Part shown: positions 46,360 to 54,931 of the stretch, piece by piece
Layout of the letters: each line of letters begins with the position of its first letter
How positions within the stretch are numbered: the first letter of the stretch is position 1
Assembly (NCBI GenBank): GCA_050331455.1
Contig: JBHJGV010000043.1
Location: 19,981 to 83,980 of the forward strand
Reading direction: 5' to 3'
DNA from: CAYUYV01 sp050331455
Lineage (GTDB): Bacteria > Pseudomonadota > Alphaproteobacteria > JAJFIK01
Length of the DNA stretch: 64,000 nucleotides
The notes under the pieces: model-generated
Told to the model about the DNA's origin: nothing
Databases searched by the model: none
What the model saw: only the letters and a program-made list of their open reading frames with translations
Position numbers and translations under genes: made by a program

Positions 46360-46441
46360 CGCGCAGGACCTCCCCACAAGGATCAAATAAACATCCGCCC
46401 TGCGGTATGCTCGTGCACCGACTCCTACGGATGGTGCAGGT

Positions 46442-46541
46442 CGTCATCGCGAGCGGCCAAAGGTCGCGCGGCGATCCAGGGCAGAATACTCAGCGTGTGC
46501 GGCTCTGGATTGCGTCGTCGCTGACGCTCCTCGCAAAGACA
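46442..46541. repeat. Palindromic intergenic repeat (REP/MITE-like)
   Basis: Starts CGTCATCGCGAGCGG...GGCGATCCAGGG and ends in the near-inverse CTGGATTGCGTCGTCG...CTCCTCGCAAAGAC, forming an imperfect inverted repeat of about 100 bases. The same element type occurs at 63273-63641. Such palindromes are dispersed in many alphaproteobacterial genomes. Confidence 0.75.
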
Positions 46542-46640
46542 GTATAAGCTGAATCACCTGAATGCGTCAGTGCACCAGCCATGGGGCTGGGCGTTGTCCA
46601 CGTCCCCCGGTCAAGGAGCACTCAAGGGCGGAACGGCGTT

Positions 46641-47855
46641 TTACGCTGCCGCGACAACGGCTTCGACCGGCTGCGGCGCGCCGAAGAGAAATCCCTGGCC
46701 GAAGTCCACATTGTATTCCAGGACCTCGACGACCGTCCGCTCGTCCTCAATCCGGTCGACAATCAGGTCGATGCCGCGCCGTTGAAACTGAGCCTTCACA
46801 TCGGACGGGTCGATGTCCCGGAAGGCTGCCTGGGCCGGGTCGAGCAGCAGGGGCGCGGGGATCTTCAAAAAGCGAAAGTTCCGGTCACCGAGATAATGGG
46901 GATCGATGGACAGATCCTGCACCTGATCCATGGACAGGCGGAAACCCAGTGCCGTCAACCGGGAGAGTTGGCGCATTTCGTCCGGACCCGCATGCTCGAT
47001 GGTCTGCTGGGAAAACTCGAAGACGATCTGATGGGTCAGTTCCGGATTGTCACTGATGAAATCCACGAACTGGTCGAAAAACGCGATATCCTTCAGGGTC
47101 CCCGCGGAAATATTGCACATGAGCAGGACATGCCGCTCCCGGGTGGGCAGCCGCCGGGCAATCTGGACCGTGCGCAAAAGCAGCAGATTGTCGATGGCCG
47201 ATACGAAACCGGCGGCCTCCGCCACGGGAAGATACTGGCCTGGCAGGAGGATCCGTCCATCCGCCGTGCGCAGACGGGTGAGCGCCTCGAAGCAGCGCAC
47301 GCGCCGCTGGGGCAGGCTCACGACCGGCTGCAGGTGAAGGTCGATCCGGTTGTCTTCGAGGGCCTCTTGAATTGTGTGGGCGGCCGGCGGACTCCCACGG
47401 AGGGTCGGCATGCCGGGGCCATGCCCGGGATCACCATGATTCTCATCCGCCTGCAGAACAGGCGCGCCGTCCCGGGGTTCGTTCAGCCGTTCGATCAGGC
47501 CTTCGAGCACATGCATTTCCGAAACGAGCCGCTGGGTGCGGTGCCGGGCTGAAGATTCAAAGGAGTAGGTGAGGGCGGCCATCTCGGCACGCACGAGTTC
47601 CAAATTGTCGGCCAGGGTTTCCTGGGCACGGCGCAAGGCGCGCGTCTGGTCGGCTGATCGGCGGCGCTCACGGGCCTGGGTCAACAGCAGGCTGGCCTGC
47701 CCCGTCAACAGGCCGAGGCCTGGGGCGGCGATCCAGAGTGTCTCCGGGGCAAGGACCTCGGAGCGCACCAGGACCCAGGCGGCTGCCAGCCCCGTGCATC
47801 CCCATAGAACCATCTGGAGACCGCCGATGATGAGCCGGCCCACAAATCCCAACAC
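46641..47855 (-). CDS. TipF-like membrane protein with degenerate EAL domain
   Basis: 404 residues. Two membrane helices (about 5-27 and 38-58) are followed by a coiled coil (about 62-130) and an EAL domain (about 160-400). The name-giving motif is kept (CFEALTRLR), as are an Asn (LLMCNISAG), a Glu (IVFEFSQQ) and a Lys (RFLKIPAP). However, the DDFG-type loop reads MDQV and the EGVE loop reads VDRIED, so metal binding and c-di-GMP hydrolysis are probably lost. This layout matches TipF, which binds c-di-GMP and places the flagellar assembly site in Caulobacter. TipF is inferred from architecture only. Confidence 0.75.
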   Translation of the reverse strand: MLGFVGRLIIGGLQMVLWGCTGLAAAWVLVRSEVLAPETLWIAAPGLGLLTGQASLLLTQARERRRSADQTRALRRAQETLADNLELVRAEMAALTYSFESSARHRTQRLVSEMHVLEGLIERLNEPRDGAPVLQADENHGDPGHGPGMPTLRGSPPAAHTIQEALEDNRIDLHLQPVVSLPQRRVRCFEALTRLRTADGRILLPGQYLPVAEAAGFVSAIDNLLLLRTVQIARRLPTRERHVLLMCNISAGTLKDIAFFDQFVDFISDNPELTHQIVFEFSQQTIEHAGPDEMRQLSRLTALGFRLSMDQVQDLSIDPHYLGDRNFRFLKIPAPLLLDPAQAAFRDIDPSDVKAQFQRRGIDLIVDRIEDERTVVEVLEYNVDFGQGFLFGAPQPVEAVVAAA

Positions 47856-47950
47856 GCCTTTTTCCCTCCGCCGTCACGGCGCTGCCAAACCGCCTCGAAC
47901 CATGGGGCGTGCAGCCTTTCCATTCGGCAAACGGCCGGCATGGGCACGCA

Positions 47951-47984
47951 AAACACCCGCAGACCGGCCGGCCCGCGGGTGTTT
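47951..47984 (-). terminator. Intrinsic terminator of the OmpA-lipoprotein gene
   Basis: AAACACCCGC (47951-47960) pairs perfectly with GCGGGTGTTT (47975-47984), with a 14-base loop. On the minus strand the stem ends in GTTTTGCG, a short U-run. It is about 40 bases past the stop at 48027. Confidence 0.7.
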
Positions 47985-48026
47985 GATGCACTGTGAAAAA
48001 AGGGTCGGTCCGTATGGGACCCGGGA

Positions 48027-48701
48027 TCAGGTCAGCGGAGAGATCCGGATTTCGACCCGGCGGTTGATCTGTTCGGAGACGCCATCGGGTGTGGGCACCA
48101 CGGGGCGGTCTTCGCCGTAACCCTGGACGATCAGGCGCTCCGGCATGACGCTGCGGCTGATGAGATAGGACGCAACGCTGTTGGCGCGCTCTTGGGAGAG
48201 ACGCTGATTGTATTCCCGCGTGCCGGCCCGGTCCGTGTGGCCAAGAACTTGGACATAGGTCTTGTCAAACTCGACGAGCACCAGGGCCACATCGTCGAGC
48301 ACGGGATAGAAGTTCGAGGTGATGGCAGCCTGGTTGGTGGCGAAGGTGATATCGCCGGGCATCACCAGTTCGATTTCATCTCCGATCCGGCGGATGCCGA
48401 CACCGGTCTGGTCCAGGCGCTCGCGAAGGCGCGCTTCCTGGCGGTCCTGATAGCCGCCGACGGCACCGCCCGCCAGGGCACCCACGCCGGCGCCGATCAG
48501 GGCGTTGCGGGCGGCCTGTTTACCGCTGGATGTGTTCGTCAGAGCACCGACAATGGCGCCGCCGAGTGCGCCGATGACGGCCCCCTGGGTCGCGCGGCTG
48601 GTCTTGTCTTCCCGGGTATAGGGGTCCTGGGTCCGGCAGGCGACCAGGGCAAAACTTGCGATAATGACGACGGCGAGGGTCTTCTGCGCTGTCCGTACCA
48701 T
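48027..48701 (-). CDS. OmpA-family lipoprotein with glycine zipper (YiaD-like)
   Basis: 224 residues. A lipobox (ASFALVAC) is followed by a glycine-zipper segment (GAVIGALGGAIVGAL and ALIGAGVGALAGGAVGG). The C-terminal OmpA domain includes FDKTYVQVLGHTDRAGTREYNQRLSQERANSVASYL and ends INRRVEIRI. The Asp and Arg that bind peptidoglycan are present. It should tether the outer membrane to the cell wall. GAGGACC lies 6 bases before ATG 48701. Confidence 0.9.
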   Translation of the reverse strand: MVRTAQKTLAVVIIASFALVACRTQDPYTREDKTSRATQGAVIGALGGAIVGALTNTSSGKQAARNALIGAGVGALAGGAVGGYQDRQEARLRERLDQTGVGIRRIGDEIELVMPGDITFATNQAAITSNFYPVLDDVALVLVEFDKTYVQVLGHTDRAGTREYNQRLSQERANSVASYLISRSVMPERLIVQGYGEDRPVVPTPDGVSEQINRRVEIRISPLT

Positions 48702-48965
48702 GATGGTCCTCATTCGGCTGGGCGTGAAACATGGACGAGTGTCGGAGCCCGCGTGGCCTGCAAAGGACCGCGCCCGCCCGTTAAAGTCAAGGCTTCGCGC
48801 CATAGTGGGTTCCGAGGGTCTTCATAAACCGTTGCCGGAGAAGGGCCCGCGCGCTCCATGTGTCGGCCATTGCGGAGCGCGGACATTTGGCGAGACACTG
48901 GCGCATCGGGGTGCGCTGGCATTCCCATCGATCCCAGACGTGTCGACAATGGAGGAAAGTCCAGA

Positions 48966-49742
48966 ATGTCACTTTTTGATCTGACGGGCCAGGTTGCGGT
49001 CATCACCGGTTCGAGCCGCGGTATTGGCCGGTCCATCGCCATCCGAATGGCCGAACACGGCGCTAAGGTGGTGATTTCAAGCCGCAAACCGGAGGCCTGC
49101 GACCTGGTGGTGGACGAGATCAATGCGGCCCATCCGGGCGAGCCCCGGGCGGTCTCCATTCCCTGCAACATTTCCAGTAAGGAGGATCTGCAGCGTCTCG
49201 TGGACGAGACCAACCGGATCTACGGCCGGATCGATACGCTGGTCTGCAATGCGGCCGTGAACCCCTATTTCGGTCCTAGCATGGACTGTCCCGACAACGC
49301 CTTTGACAAGATCATGAACTGCAACGTCAAGAGCAATTTCTGGCTGACCAATATGGTCCTGCCCCAGATGAAGGAGCGCAAGGATGGCTGCATCATCATT
49401 GTCTCGTCCATCGGAGGCTTGCGGGGATCGGAGATCCTGGGCGCCTATACGATCTCAAAGGCCGCCGACTTCCAGCTGGCCCGCAACCTTGCCGTCGAAC
49501 ACGGCCCGGACAATATCCGGGTGAATGCTATCGCGCCGGGTTTGATCCGCACCGACTTTGCCCGCGCGCTGTGGGAAAACCCCACGATTTTGCGCCAGCA
49601 CACCTCGACCACGCCTTTGCGCCGGATCGGCGAGCCCGACGAGATCGCCGGTGCGGCGGTGTTCCTGGCGTCCAAGGCCGGCGCCTTTACCACCGGCCAT
49701 GGCTTCGTGATCGACGGCGGCCAGACCATCGGTGGCGGTTGA
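48966..49742 (+). CDS. Short-chain dehydrogenase/reductase
   Basis: 258 residues, classical SDR. AVITGSSRGIGRSIAIRMA binds NAD(P), CNAAVNP matches the NNAG motif region, IIIVSSIGG supplies the catalytic Ser and GAYTISKAADF the Tyr-x-x-x-Lys pair. The Arg of SSRK after the second strand favours NADP. The ending GHGFVIDGGQTIGGG is the normal substrate loop close. GAGGAAAG precedes ATG 48966. The substrate is not evident. Confidence 0.92.
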   Translation: MSLFDLTGQVAVITGSSRGIGRSIAIRMAEHGAKVVISSRKPEACDLVVDEINAAHPGEPRAVSIPCNISSKEDLQRLVDETNRIYGRIDTLVCNAAVNPYFGPSMDCPDNAFDKIMNCNVKSNFWLTNMVLPQMKERKDGCIIIVSSIGGLRGSEILGAYTISKAADFQLARNLAVEHGPDNIRVNAIAPGLIRTDFARALWENPTILRQHTSTTPLRRIGEPDEIAGAAVFLASKAGAFTTGHGFVIDGGQTIGGG

Positions 49743-49876
49743 GGGGGCGGCGGCTGATGGCACCGAGGCCCGAGAAGAGGCCATGGAGAAAGCCGGCACC
49801 GCGGTGGCGATGCCGGCTCCATGACGTGCCGATGGCATATCTCTTAAGGCCGCAAGTCTGCCGGCCCGGGGCCGGA

Positions 49877-50467
49877 TCAATAATATTCCACGATCCGGCG
49901 ACTGCCCCGCACGATGAATGGCTGACCATAGCGGTTGTAGCAACGGCGGGCGCGGATCAGCACGCGGAACCCGTCGTAAAAGCCCCGCTTCAGGATGGGG
50001 TGACAGGAGCGCCCCACAAAGCGGCGGAAGCGCGGTTCCACATACCAGGCGCCGGCGCGGGTGAAACGCCGGTCATAGGGATGCACGCCGAAGCGGCCGC
50101 GATAGTAATAGTCCCGCCGCGGACGACCGCGGTAGCGGCGATAATCCCGTTCGGTCAGAAAGATGCCGAACCGGTCCGGTCCGATGAAAATCCCGGCACG
50201 GAAGTCGTTGCGGCGGCGGATGCGCCGCCGGCGCCGGCGCTTTTTGCGCCTGTAGGGTTGCGCCTCTTCCGCCTCTTCCTCGGATGTGCCGGCTCCGGCG
50301 AGGCTGCTCTCGGCGAGGTCTTCGGCAATCGTCGTTGCGACCGCCGTGGTCACATCGGCCCGCGCCGGCGCATTCATGCCGGTCAGGATCAGCGCGGCAC
50401 CGACAAGAACGCCGAACGCCATGGCGACGAGGCTCTTGAGCGGGCTTTTGCTCTTCAAGTGGGTCAT
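49877..50467 (-). CDS. Exported Arg/Tyr-rich protein of unknown function
   Basis: 196 residues. A signal peptide (LVAMAFGVLVGAALILTGMNAPARAD) is followed by an acidic Ala/Glu patch and then a run of basic residues (YRRKKRRRRRRIRRRNDF). The remainder is strongly Arg/Tyr/Phe-rich, for example RRYRGRPRRDYYYRGRFG. It is likely to bind nucleic acid, polyanionic envelope polymer or lipid A, but this is inference from charge. I do not recognise a family. GGGAGG lies upstream of ATG 50467. Confidence 0.65.
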   Translation of the reverse strand: MTHLKSKSPLKSLVAMAFGVLVGAALILTGMNAPARADVTTAVATTIAEDLAESSLAGAGTSEEEAEEAQPYRRKKRRRRRRIRRRNDFRAGIFIGPDRFGIFLTERDYRRYRGRPRRDYYYRGRFGVHPYDRRFTRAGAWYVEPRFRRFVGRSCHPILKRGFYDGFRVLIRARRCYNRYGQPFIVRGSRRIVEYY

Positions 50468-50771
50468 CCTCAGGACCTCCCGTGGCTGGCGCCGCACCCG
50501 GGGCGGCGTCACGCTTTTATTAAAGACCAGGGCCGGCTGAACCCGACCTGGCCGGTCGTCTCCCATGTCCCATGCCCCATGCCCCTGGAACACGCTGGGC
50601 AGGGATGCGATCCCCCAGGGTGCCGGCGAATTGAAGGTGGGCAATCCGCGCCGTTGGGTAACGCCCTTGTTCATCTTCGGGCGGGCACCTAGCCTAATAC
50701 AGATCCCAAATTGATTCGCCTCACAAGTGGCTGTGCTTGTCCCTTACCCTAACATTGGTGCCGAATCGCCC
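50468..50771. other. Divergent promoter region
   Basis: About 300 bases between the Arg-rich exported protein and the sigma-54 regulator. The segment 50690-50720 is AT-rich. I see no gene and no clear promoter hexamers. Confidence 0.4.
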
Positions 50772-52229
50772 ATGGCCATGGCTTTGCCTGCATCTTCCGA
50801 AGACCCCCGTCATCCGGACGCTCCGCGCCGTCCCCGGATCCTCGTGGTCGAGGACGATCCCAGCATGGTCCGGGCAATCCGTGCCATGCTGGACGGCCAG
50901 CTTTACGATGTTGAGGTCCTGGGCACGGGCGGCGAAGCCCTTCAATCCCTGGCGGCGGCGCCGCCGGATCTCATGCTGCTCGATCTTCATCTGCCGGATC
51001 TGCATGGCTTCCAGGTGCTCGACGCCGTCGGAGGCCTGCCCCGGCGCCCGGCGACTGTGGTCATCACGGCGGAGAGTTCGGTCGAGACGGCCGTCGAGGC
51101 CATGCGGCGCAATGCCGTCGATTTCGTGCCGAAACCCTTCAGCCCGGCCCGCGTCCTCAAGACCATCCACCACGCCCTGGAAGCCTCGGCCCTGCAGCAG
51201 GAGATGAAGACCATTGACCGGGATCTCGGTCGCCGGGGCATGGGGCCCCTGGTCGGCGCCTCGCCGGCCATGCTGCGGGTCTATCGCATGGTCGAAAAGG
51301 TCGCCTCGTCTTCGGCCAGCGTGTTCATCACCGGCGAAAGCGGCACGGGCAAGGATGTCGTGGCCCGGGCGATCCACGACGCCTCGCCCCGGGCCCGCAA
51401 GGCCTTCGTGCCCCTGAATTGCGGGGCAATCCCCAAGGATCTCATGGAATCGGAGCTGTTCGGCCATGTGAAAGGGGCGTTCACCGGCGCCACGGCCGAC
51501 CGCCCGGGCGCGGCCCGCAAGGCCGATGGCGGCACCCTGTTCCTCGATGAATTGGGCGAGATGGAAATCAATCTCCAGTCAAAGCTGCTGCGCTTCATCC
51601 AGACCGGCGATGTCCAGGCGGTGGGGGCGAACGAGTATTCCTGCGTCAATGTCCGCTTCATCTGCCCCACCAACCGCGATCCCGACGGCGCCGTCGCCGA
51701 CGGTCTGCTCCGGGAGGATCTCTATTACCGGCTGAACGTCCTCCAGATCCATCTGCCGCCGCTGCGCGAGCGCGGGCAGGATATCCTGGCATTGGCCCGG
51801 CATTTCCTGACCAACTTCTCGGCCGAAGAGGGCAAAGCCTTCCGGGATTTCGATGGCGAGACCGAGGCTGTGCTGATGGCCCATCCCTGGCCCGGCAATG
51901 TGCGTGAGATGCAAAACATCATCCGTCGGATCATCGTGATGAACGACGGGGAGACGGTGACCGCCTCCATGCTGCCGCGGCCCTTTGGACGGGTCGGCGC
52001 GCCCGTGGCCGCCAACAGCTCCCATCCGCCCGCACGCCCGCGGGTCGGGCATGCCGGCCCGGCCGAGGCCATCCGCCCGCTGTGGATTGTCGAGAAAGAG
52101 GCCATCGAAGAGGCGGTCGAGACCTGCGCCGGCAATGTCGTCCTCGCCGCGGCCCATCTCGGCATCAACCCGTCGACCATCTACCGCAAGCGCCAGCAAT
52201 GGCAAAAGGCCGGCCACGCGGCGGAGTGA
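50772..52229 (+). CDS. Sigma-54-dependent response regulator (NtrC family)
   Basis: About 485 residues. The receiver domain (about 25-140) has VVEDDPS, phospho-acceptor Asp in LMLLDLHLPD and Lys in FVPKPFSP. The AAA+ domain (about 160-390) has Walker A TGESGTGKDVVARAI, the sigma-54-contacting GAFTGA loop, Walker B GGTLFLDELGEM and sensor GNVREMQNIIRR. A Fis-type helix-turn-helix closes the protein (NVVLAAAHLGINPSTIYRKRQQW). It activates sigma-54 promoters in response to an unlinked kinase. The start is uncertain: GTG 50727 is in frame with 50772 and neither has a good ribosome-binding site. Confidence 0.92.
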   Translation: MAMALPASSEDPRHPDAPRRPRILVVEDDPSMVRAIRAMLDGQLYDVEVLGTGGEALQSLAAAPPDLMLLDLHLPDLHGFQVLDAVGGLPRRPATVVITAESSVETAVEAMRRNAVDFVPKPFSPARVLKTIHHALEASALQQEMKTIDRDLGRRGMGPLVGASPAMLRVYRMVEKVASSSASVFITGESGTGKDVVARAIHDASPRARKAFVPLNCGAIPKDLMESELFGHVKGAFTGATADRPGAARKADGGTLFLDELGEMEINLQSKLLRFIQTGDVQAVGANEYSCVNVRFICPTNRDPDGAVADGLLREDLYYRLNVLQIHLPPLRERGQDILALARHFLTNFSAEEGKAFRDFDGETEAVLMAHPWPGNVREMQNIIRRIIVMNDGETVTASMLPRPFGRVGAPVAANSSHPPARPRVGHAGPAEAIRPLWIVEKEAIEEAVETCAGNVVLAAAHLGINPSTIYRKRQQWQKAGHAAE

Positions 52230-52280
52230 CGAGCGCCCACCCTGCCCGACAATACCGTAAGCACTACAGTTCAGAGAATT

Positions 52281-52294
52281 TTGATCAGGATCAA
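52281..52294 (+). promoter_or_regulatory. FNR/FixK-type box
   Basis: TTGATCAGGATCAA is a perfect match to the TTGAT-N4-ATCAA consensus of the FNR/FixK family. It lies about 93 bases before the flavodoxin start at 52387, a normal distance for an activating site. Oxygen-dependent control of that gene is expected. Confidence 0.8.
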
Positions 52295-52386
52295 TCAACC
52301 CCAAGTGGGGTGATGCAATCCTTCCTGGCGACAGGAAGGATGACAGCCCGTCGGCTGGATTTGTCCGTCCAATGACGGGTAGAAGC

Positions 52387-52881
52387 ATGAAAACGCTGAT
52401 CCTTTTCTATTCTCAGACGGGGACGACAGCCAAAGTGGCGGCCTCCCTGTCGAGGGCCCTGGCGGCCACGACCGCAGAAATCGGGTGTCCGCGCTATCAA
52501 AAGTCATGGGCCGGGCCGGCTTTGCTTTTTTACGACTGCATGGGGAGTCGCATACCGGCCATTGATGTCCCCGAGATCGCCTTCGGCACGTTCGATCTGC
52601 TTGTGCTTGGGGCGCCGGTCTGGGCGAGCTTGCCGGCAACGCCGCTCTCGGCCTTTTTGCAGAACCGTCGGGATCTGCCGGCGCGGGTTGCCCTCGTCCT
52701 CACCCATGACGCACCCAGCACGCCCGACAAGGCCATCCGCCGGGTGGCCGATCACCTGCCGCAGGGGCTGGAGCGCACGCTGGGGGTTTGCCACCAAGAT
52801 GTAGCGAACAACCGTTTCTCCAGTGCGGTTGAGGATTTTGCCGCCGCATTGCGCCGCGGCGTCGGCCCGAAAGACCTTTGA
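52387..52881 (+). CDS. Flavodoxin family protein
   Basis: 164 residues. The FMN phosphate loop is present at the start (LILFYSQTGTTAKVAASL), then LLVLGAPVWASLPATPLSAFL contacts the isoalloxazine ring. The fold length fits a flavodoxin. It carries electrons in the cytoplasm. A perfect FNR/FixK box lies upstream and bchE follows after 349 bases; BchE is a radical-SAM enzyme that needs a low-potential donor, so this flavodoxin is a reasonable candidate (inference). Confidence 0.85.
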   Translation: MKTLILFYSQTGTTAKVAASLSRALAATTAEIGCPRYQKSWAGPALLFYDCMGSRIPAIDVPEIAFGTFDLLVLGAPVWASLPATPLSAFLQNRRDLPARVALVLTHDAPSTPDKAIRRVADHLPQGLERTLGVCHQDVANNRFSSAVEDFAAALRRGVGPKDL

Positions 52882-53131
52882 GAGCACGCTCCTTGGTTCG
52901 GCTCAGACGGCCTGAGCCCACCTGCGGCGCGTCCCTTTGCAACTGTCCGGGTGACAACAATCACCGGTCCGTGGCGGGTTCTGGCGGAGCTTTTTGGGCT
53001 CTGACGCGTGAGTGACCGCCGTGCCGCAAGAAGGGACCCTCGTGCCCCCCCTCTTTGTCCGTCCCTTTCCATCCGATTGGGGCCCCTTGCCGATCGCCTC
53101 GTGCCGGCGGAGCCTTTTTCCCACCTCCGAC

Positions 53132-53175
53132 TGTCAATCATTCGCACCATTGACGTATGTCATGTTGCCTTGACA
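53132..53175 (+). promoter_or_regulatory. PpsR/CrtJ-type operator pair before bchE
   Basis: TGT-N12-ACA at 53158-53175 (TGTCATGTTGCCTTGACA) is an exact match to the PpsR/CrtJ consensus. A second site at 53132-53149 reads TGT-N12-CCA, with one mismatch. Eight bases separate them, the spacing known for the paired CrtJ sites of the bchC promoter in Rhodobacter. The strong site begins 73 bases before the bchE ATG. Aerobic repression is expected. Confidence 0.75.
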
Positions 53176-53230
53176 TTCGCTTTCCTAGCATGGGGTCCAA
53201 ACCGAGGGATCGAGCCCGCAGGAGAGGCCC

Positions 53231-54859
53231 ATGCACATCGTCCTTATTCACCCAAACTACCATTCCGGCGGTGCGGAAATCGCCGGCAACTGGCCGCCGG
53301 CCTGGGTGGCTTATATCGGCGGAGCGCTGAAACAGGCGGGCTTCGAGCACATCACCTTCATCGATGCCATGACCAACGACCTCTCCGACGAGGCGCTCCG
53401 GGACCAGCTCATCGAAGCCAAGCCCGATGTGGTCGGCACCACGGCGATCACGCCGTCGATCTATAAAGCCGAGCGGGCCCTGGAGATCGCCAAGGAGATC
53501 GACCCCAAGATCATCACCATACTGGGCGGGATCCATGCGACCTTCATGTACAAGCAGGTGCTCTCCGAGGCGCCCTGGATCGATGCCATCGTGCGCGGCG
53601 AGGGCGAGGAGATCATTGTTGATCTGATCAAGGCCATTGCCGAGGGCCGCTGGCCGGCTGAGCGGGAAGACATCAAGGGCCTCGCCTATCGCAACGAGGA
53701 TGCGGGCGAGATCGTCGCCACGGTCGCGGCGCCGACGGTGAAGGACTTGGAGGCGATCAAACCGGACTGGACGCTGCTCGAATGGCCAAAATACACTTAT
53801 GTGCCCCTCGGCGTCCGGGTGGCGATCCCGAATATGGCGCGCGGTTGTCCCTTCACCTGTTCCTTCTGTTCCCAGTGGAAATTCTGGCGCGACTACCGCA
53901 TCCGGGATCCGAAAAAGGTCGTGGACGAGATCGAAGGCCTCGTGAACGACCATCAGGTGGGCTTCTTCATCCTCGCCGACGAGGAGCCCACCATCAATCG
54001 CAAGAAATTCATTCAGTTCTGTGAGGAACTGATTGCTCGCGGTCTGCCCGACAAGGTGAAATGGGGCATCAATACGCGGGTGACGGATATTCTGCGGGAT
54101 GAGGAACTGCTGTCCTTCTACCGTCAGGCCGGCCTCGTCCATGTCTCGCTCGGCACCGAGGCCGCGGCCCAGTTGAAGCTCGACCGCTTCAACAAGGAAA
54201 CCAAGGTCGACCAGAACGCCAAGGCCATCCGTCTGCTGCGCGAAGCCGACATTTTCGTGGAGGCCCAGTTCATCGTCGGCCTGGACAATGAGACGCCCGA
54301 GACCATTGAGGAAAGCTACCAGTTCGCCCGGGACTGGGATCCGGATCTCGCCAATTGGGCCATGTACACGCCCTGGCCCTTCACGCCCCTGTTCCAGGAA
54401 CTCGGCGACAAGGTCGAGACCTATGACTTCGAGAAATACAATTTCGTCACGCCCATCATGAAACCGGAGGCCATGGACCGGGCCACCCTGCTCGACCGGG
54501 TGATGCGGAACTATCGCCGGTTCTATATGCGCAAGGCCTTCTTCCACTATCCCTGGCGCGGCACGGGCTTTCGTCGGCGCTATCTGCTCGGCTGCCTGAA
54601 GGCCTTCCTCAAAGCCGGTTTTCAGCGCAAGTTCTATGATCTGGGGAAAGTCAATTACTGGGGTCCACAGTCCAAGGGCCAGGTGGAGTTGCATTTCGAC
54701 GAGACCAAGAAAATCGCGCCGGCCCAGGCCGCCGAATGGGAAGCCGCCGCCGACCGCGCCGCGAAATATCGCGAAAGCAAGGAACGCATGAAGGCAATGG
54801 TCTGTGGCGGTGGTACGGAGCAGATGCCCGAAGACGCGGCCGCCGCGCCCGACCGGTGA
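53231..54859 (+). CDS. bchE: Anaerobic Mg-protoporphyrin IX monomethyl ester cyclase BchE
   Basis: 542 residues. The N-terminal domain has the B12-binding layout typical of the family (HIVLIHPNYHSGGAEIAGNW, then GTTAITPSIYKAERALEIAK and ITILGGIHATFM). The radical-SAM core carries the cluster cysteines 206, 210 and 213 in ARGCPFTCSFC. The C-terminal region includes WRGTGFRRRYLLGCLKAFLK, typical of BchE. It forms the fifth ring of bacteriochlorophyll using water as the oxygen source, without molecular oxygen. bchJ follows, as in Rhodobacter bchEJ. Control is suggested by the PpsR-type sites upstream. Confidence 0.95.
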   Translation: MHIVLIHPNYHSGGAEIAGNWPPAWVAYIGGALKQAGFEHITFIDAMTNDLSDEALRDQLIEAKPDVVGTTAITPSIYKAERALEIAKEIDPKIITILGGIHATFMYKQVLSEAPWIDAIVRGEGEEIIVDLIKAIAEGRWPAEREDIKGLAYRNEDAGEIVATVAAPTVKDLEAIKPDWTLLEWPKYTYVPLGVRVAIPNMARGCPFTCSFCSQWKFWRDYRIRDPKKVVDEIEGLVNDHQVGFFILADEEPTINRKKFIQFCEELIARGLPDKVKWGINTRVTDILRDEELLSFYRQAGLVHVSLGTEAAAQLKLDRFNKETKVDQNAKAIRLLREADIFVEAQFIVGLDNETPETIEESYQFARDWDPDLANWAMYTPWPFTPLFQELGDKVETYDFEKYNFVTPIMKPEAMDRATLLDRVMRNYRRFYMRKAFFHYPWRGTGFRRRYLLGCLKAFLKAGFQRKFYDLGKVNYWGPQSKGQVELHFDETKKIAPAQAAEWEAAADRAAKYRESKERMKAMVCGGGTEQMPEDAAAAPDR

Positions 54860-54881
54860 TCCGCAAGGGATCTCTATCTGG

Positions 54882-54906
54882 AGGATGGGCGAAGGCCCAT
54901 CCTTTT
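54882..54906 (+). terminator. Hairpin terminator or attenuator between bchE and bchJ
   Basis: AGGATGGGC (54882-54890) and GCCCATCCT (54895-54903) form a perfect 9-bp stem with a GAAG tetraloop, followed by TTT (54904-54906). It begins 23 bases after the bchE stop and ends 26 bases before the bchJ start. It should reduce read-through into bchJ or protect the bchE message end. Confidence 0.8.
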
Positions 54907-54931
54907 GCCCCACTCGATAACCATCATTGCC

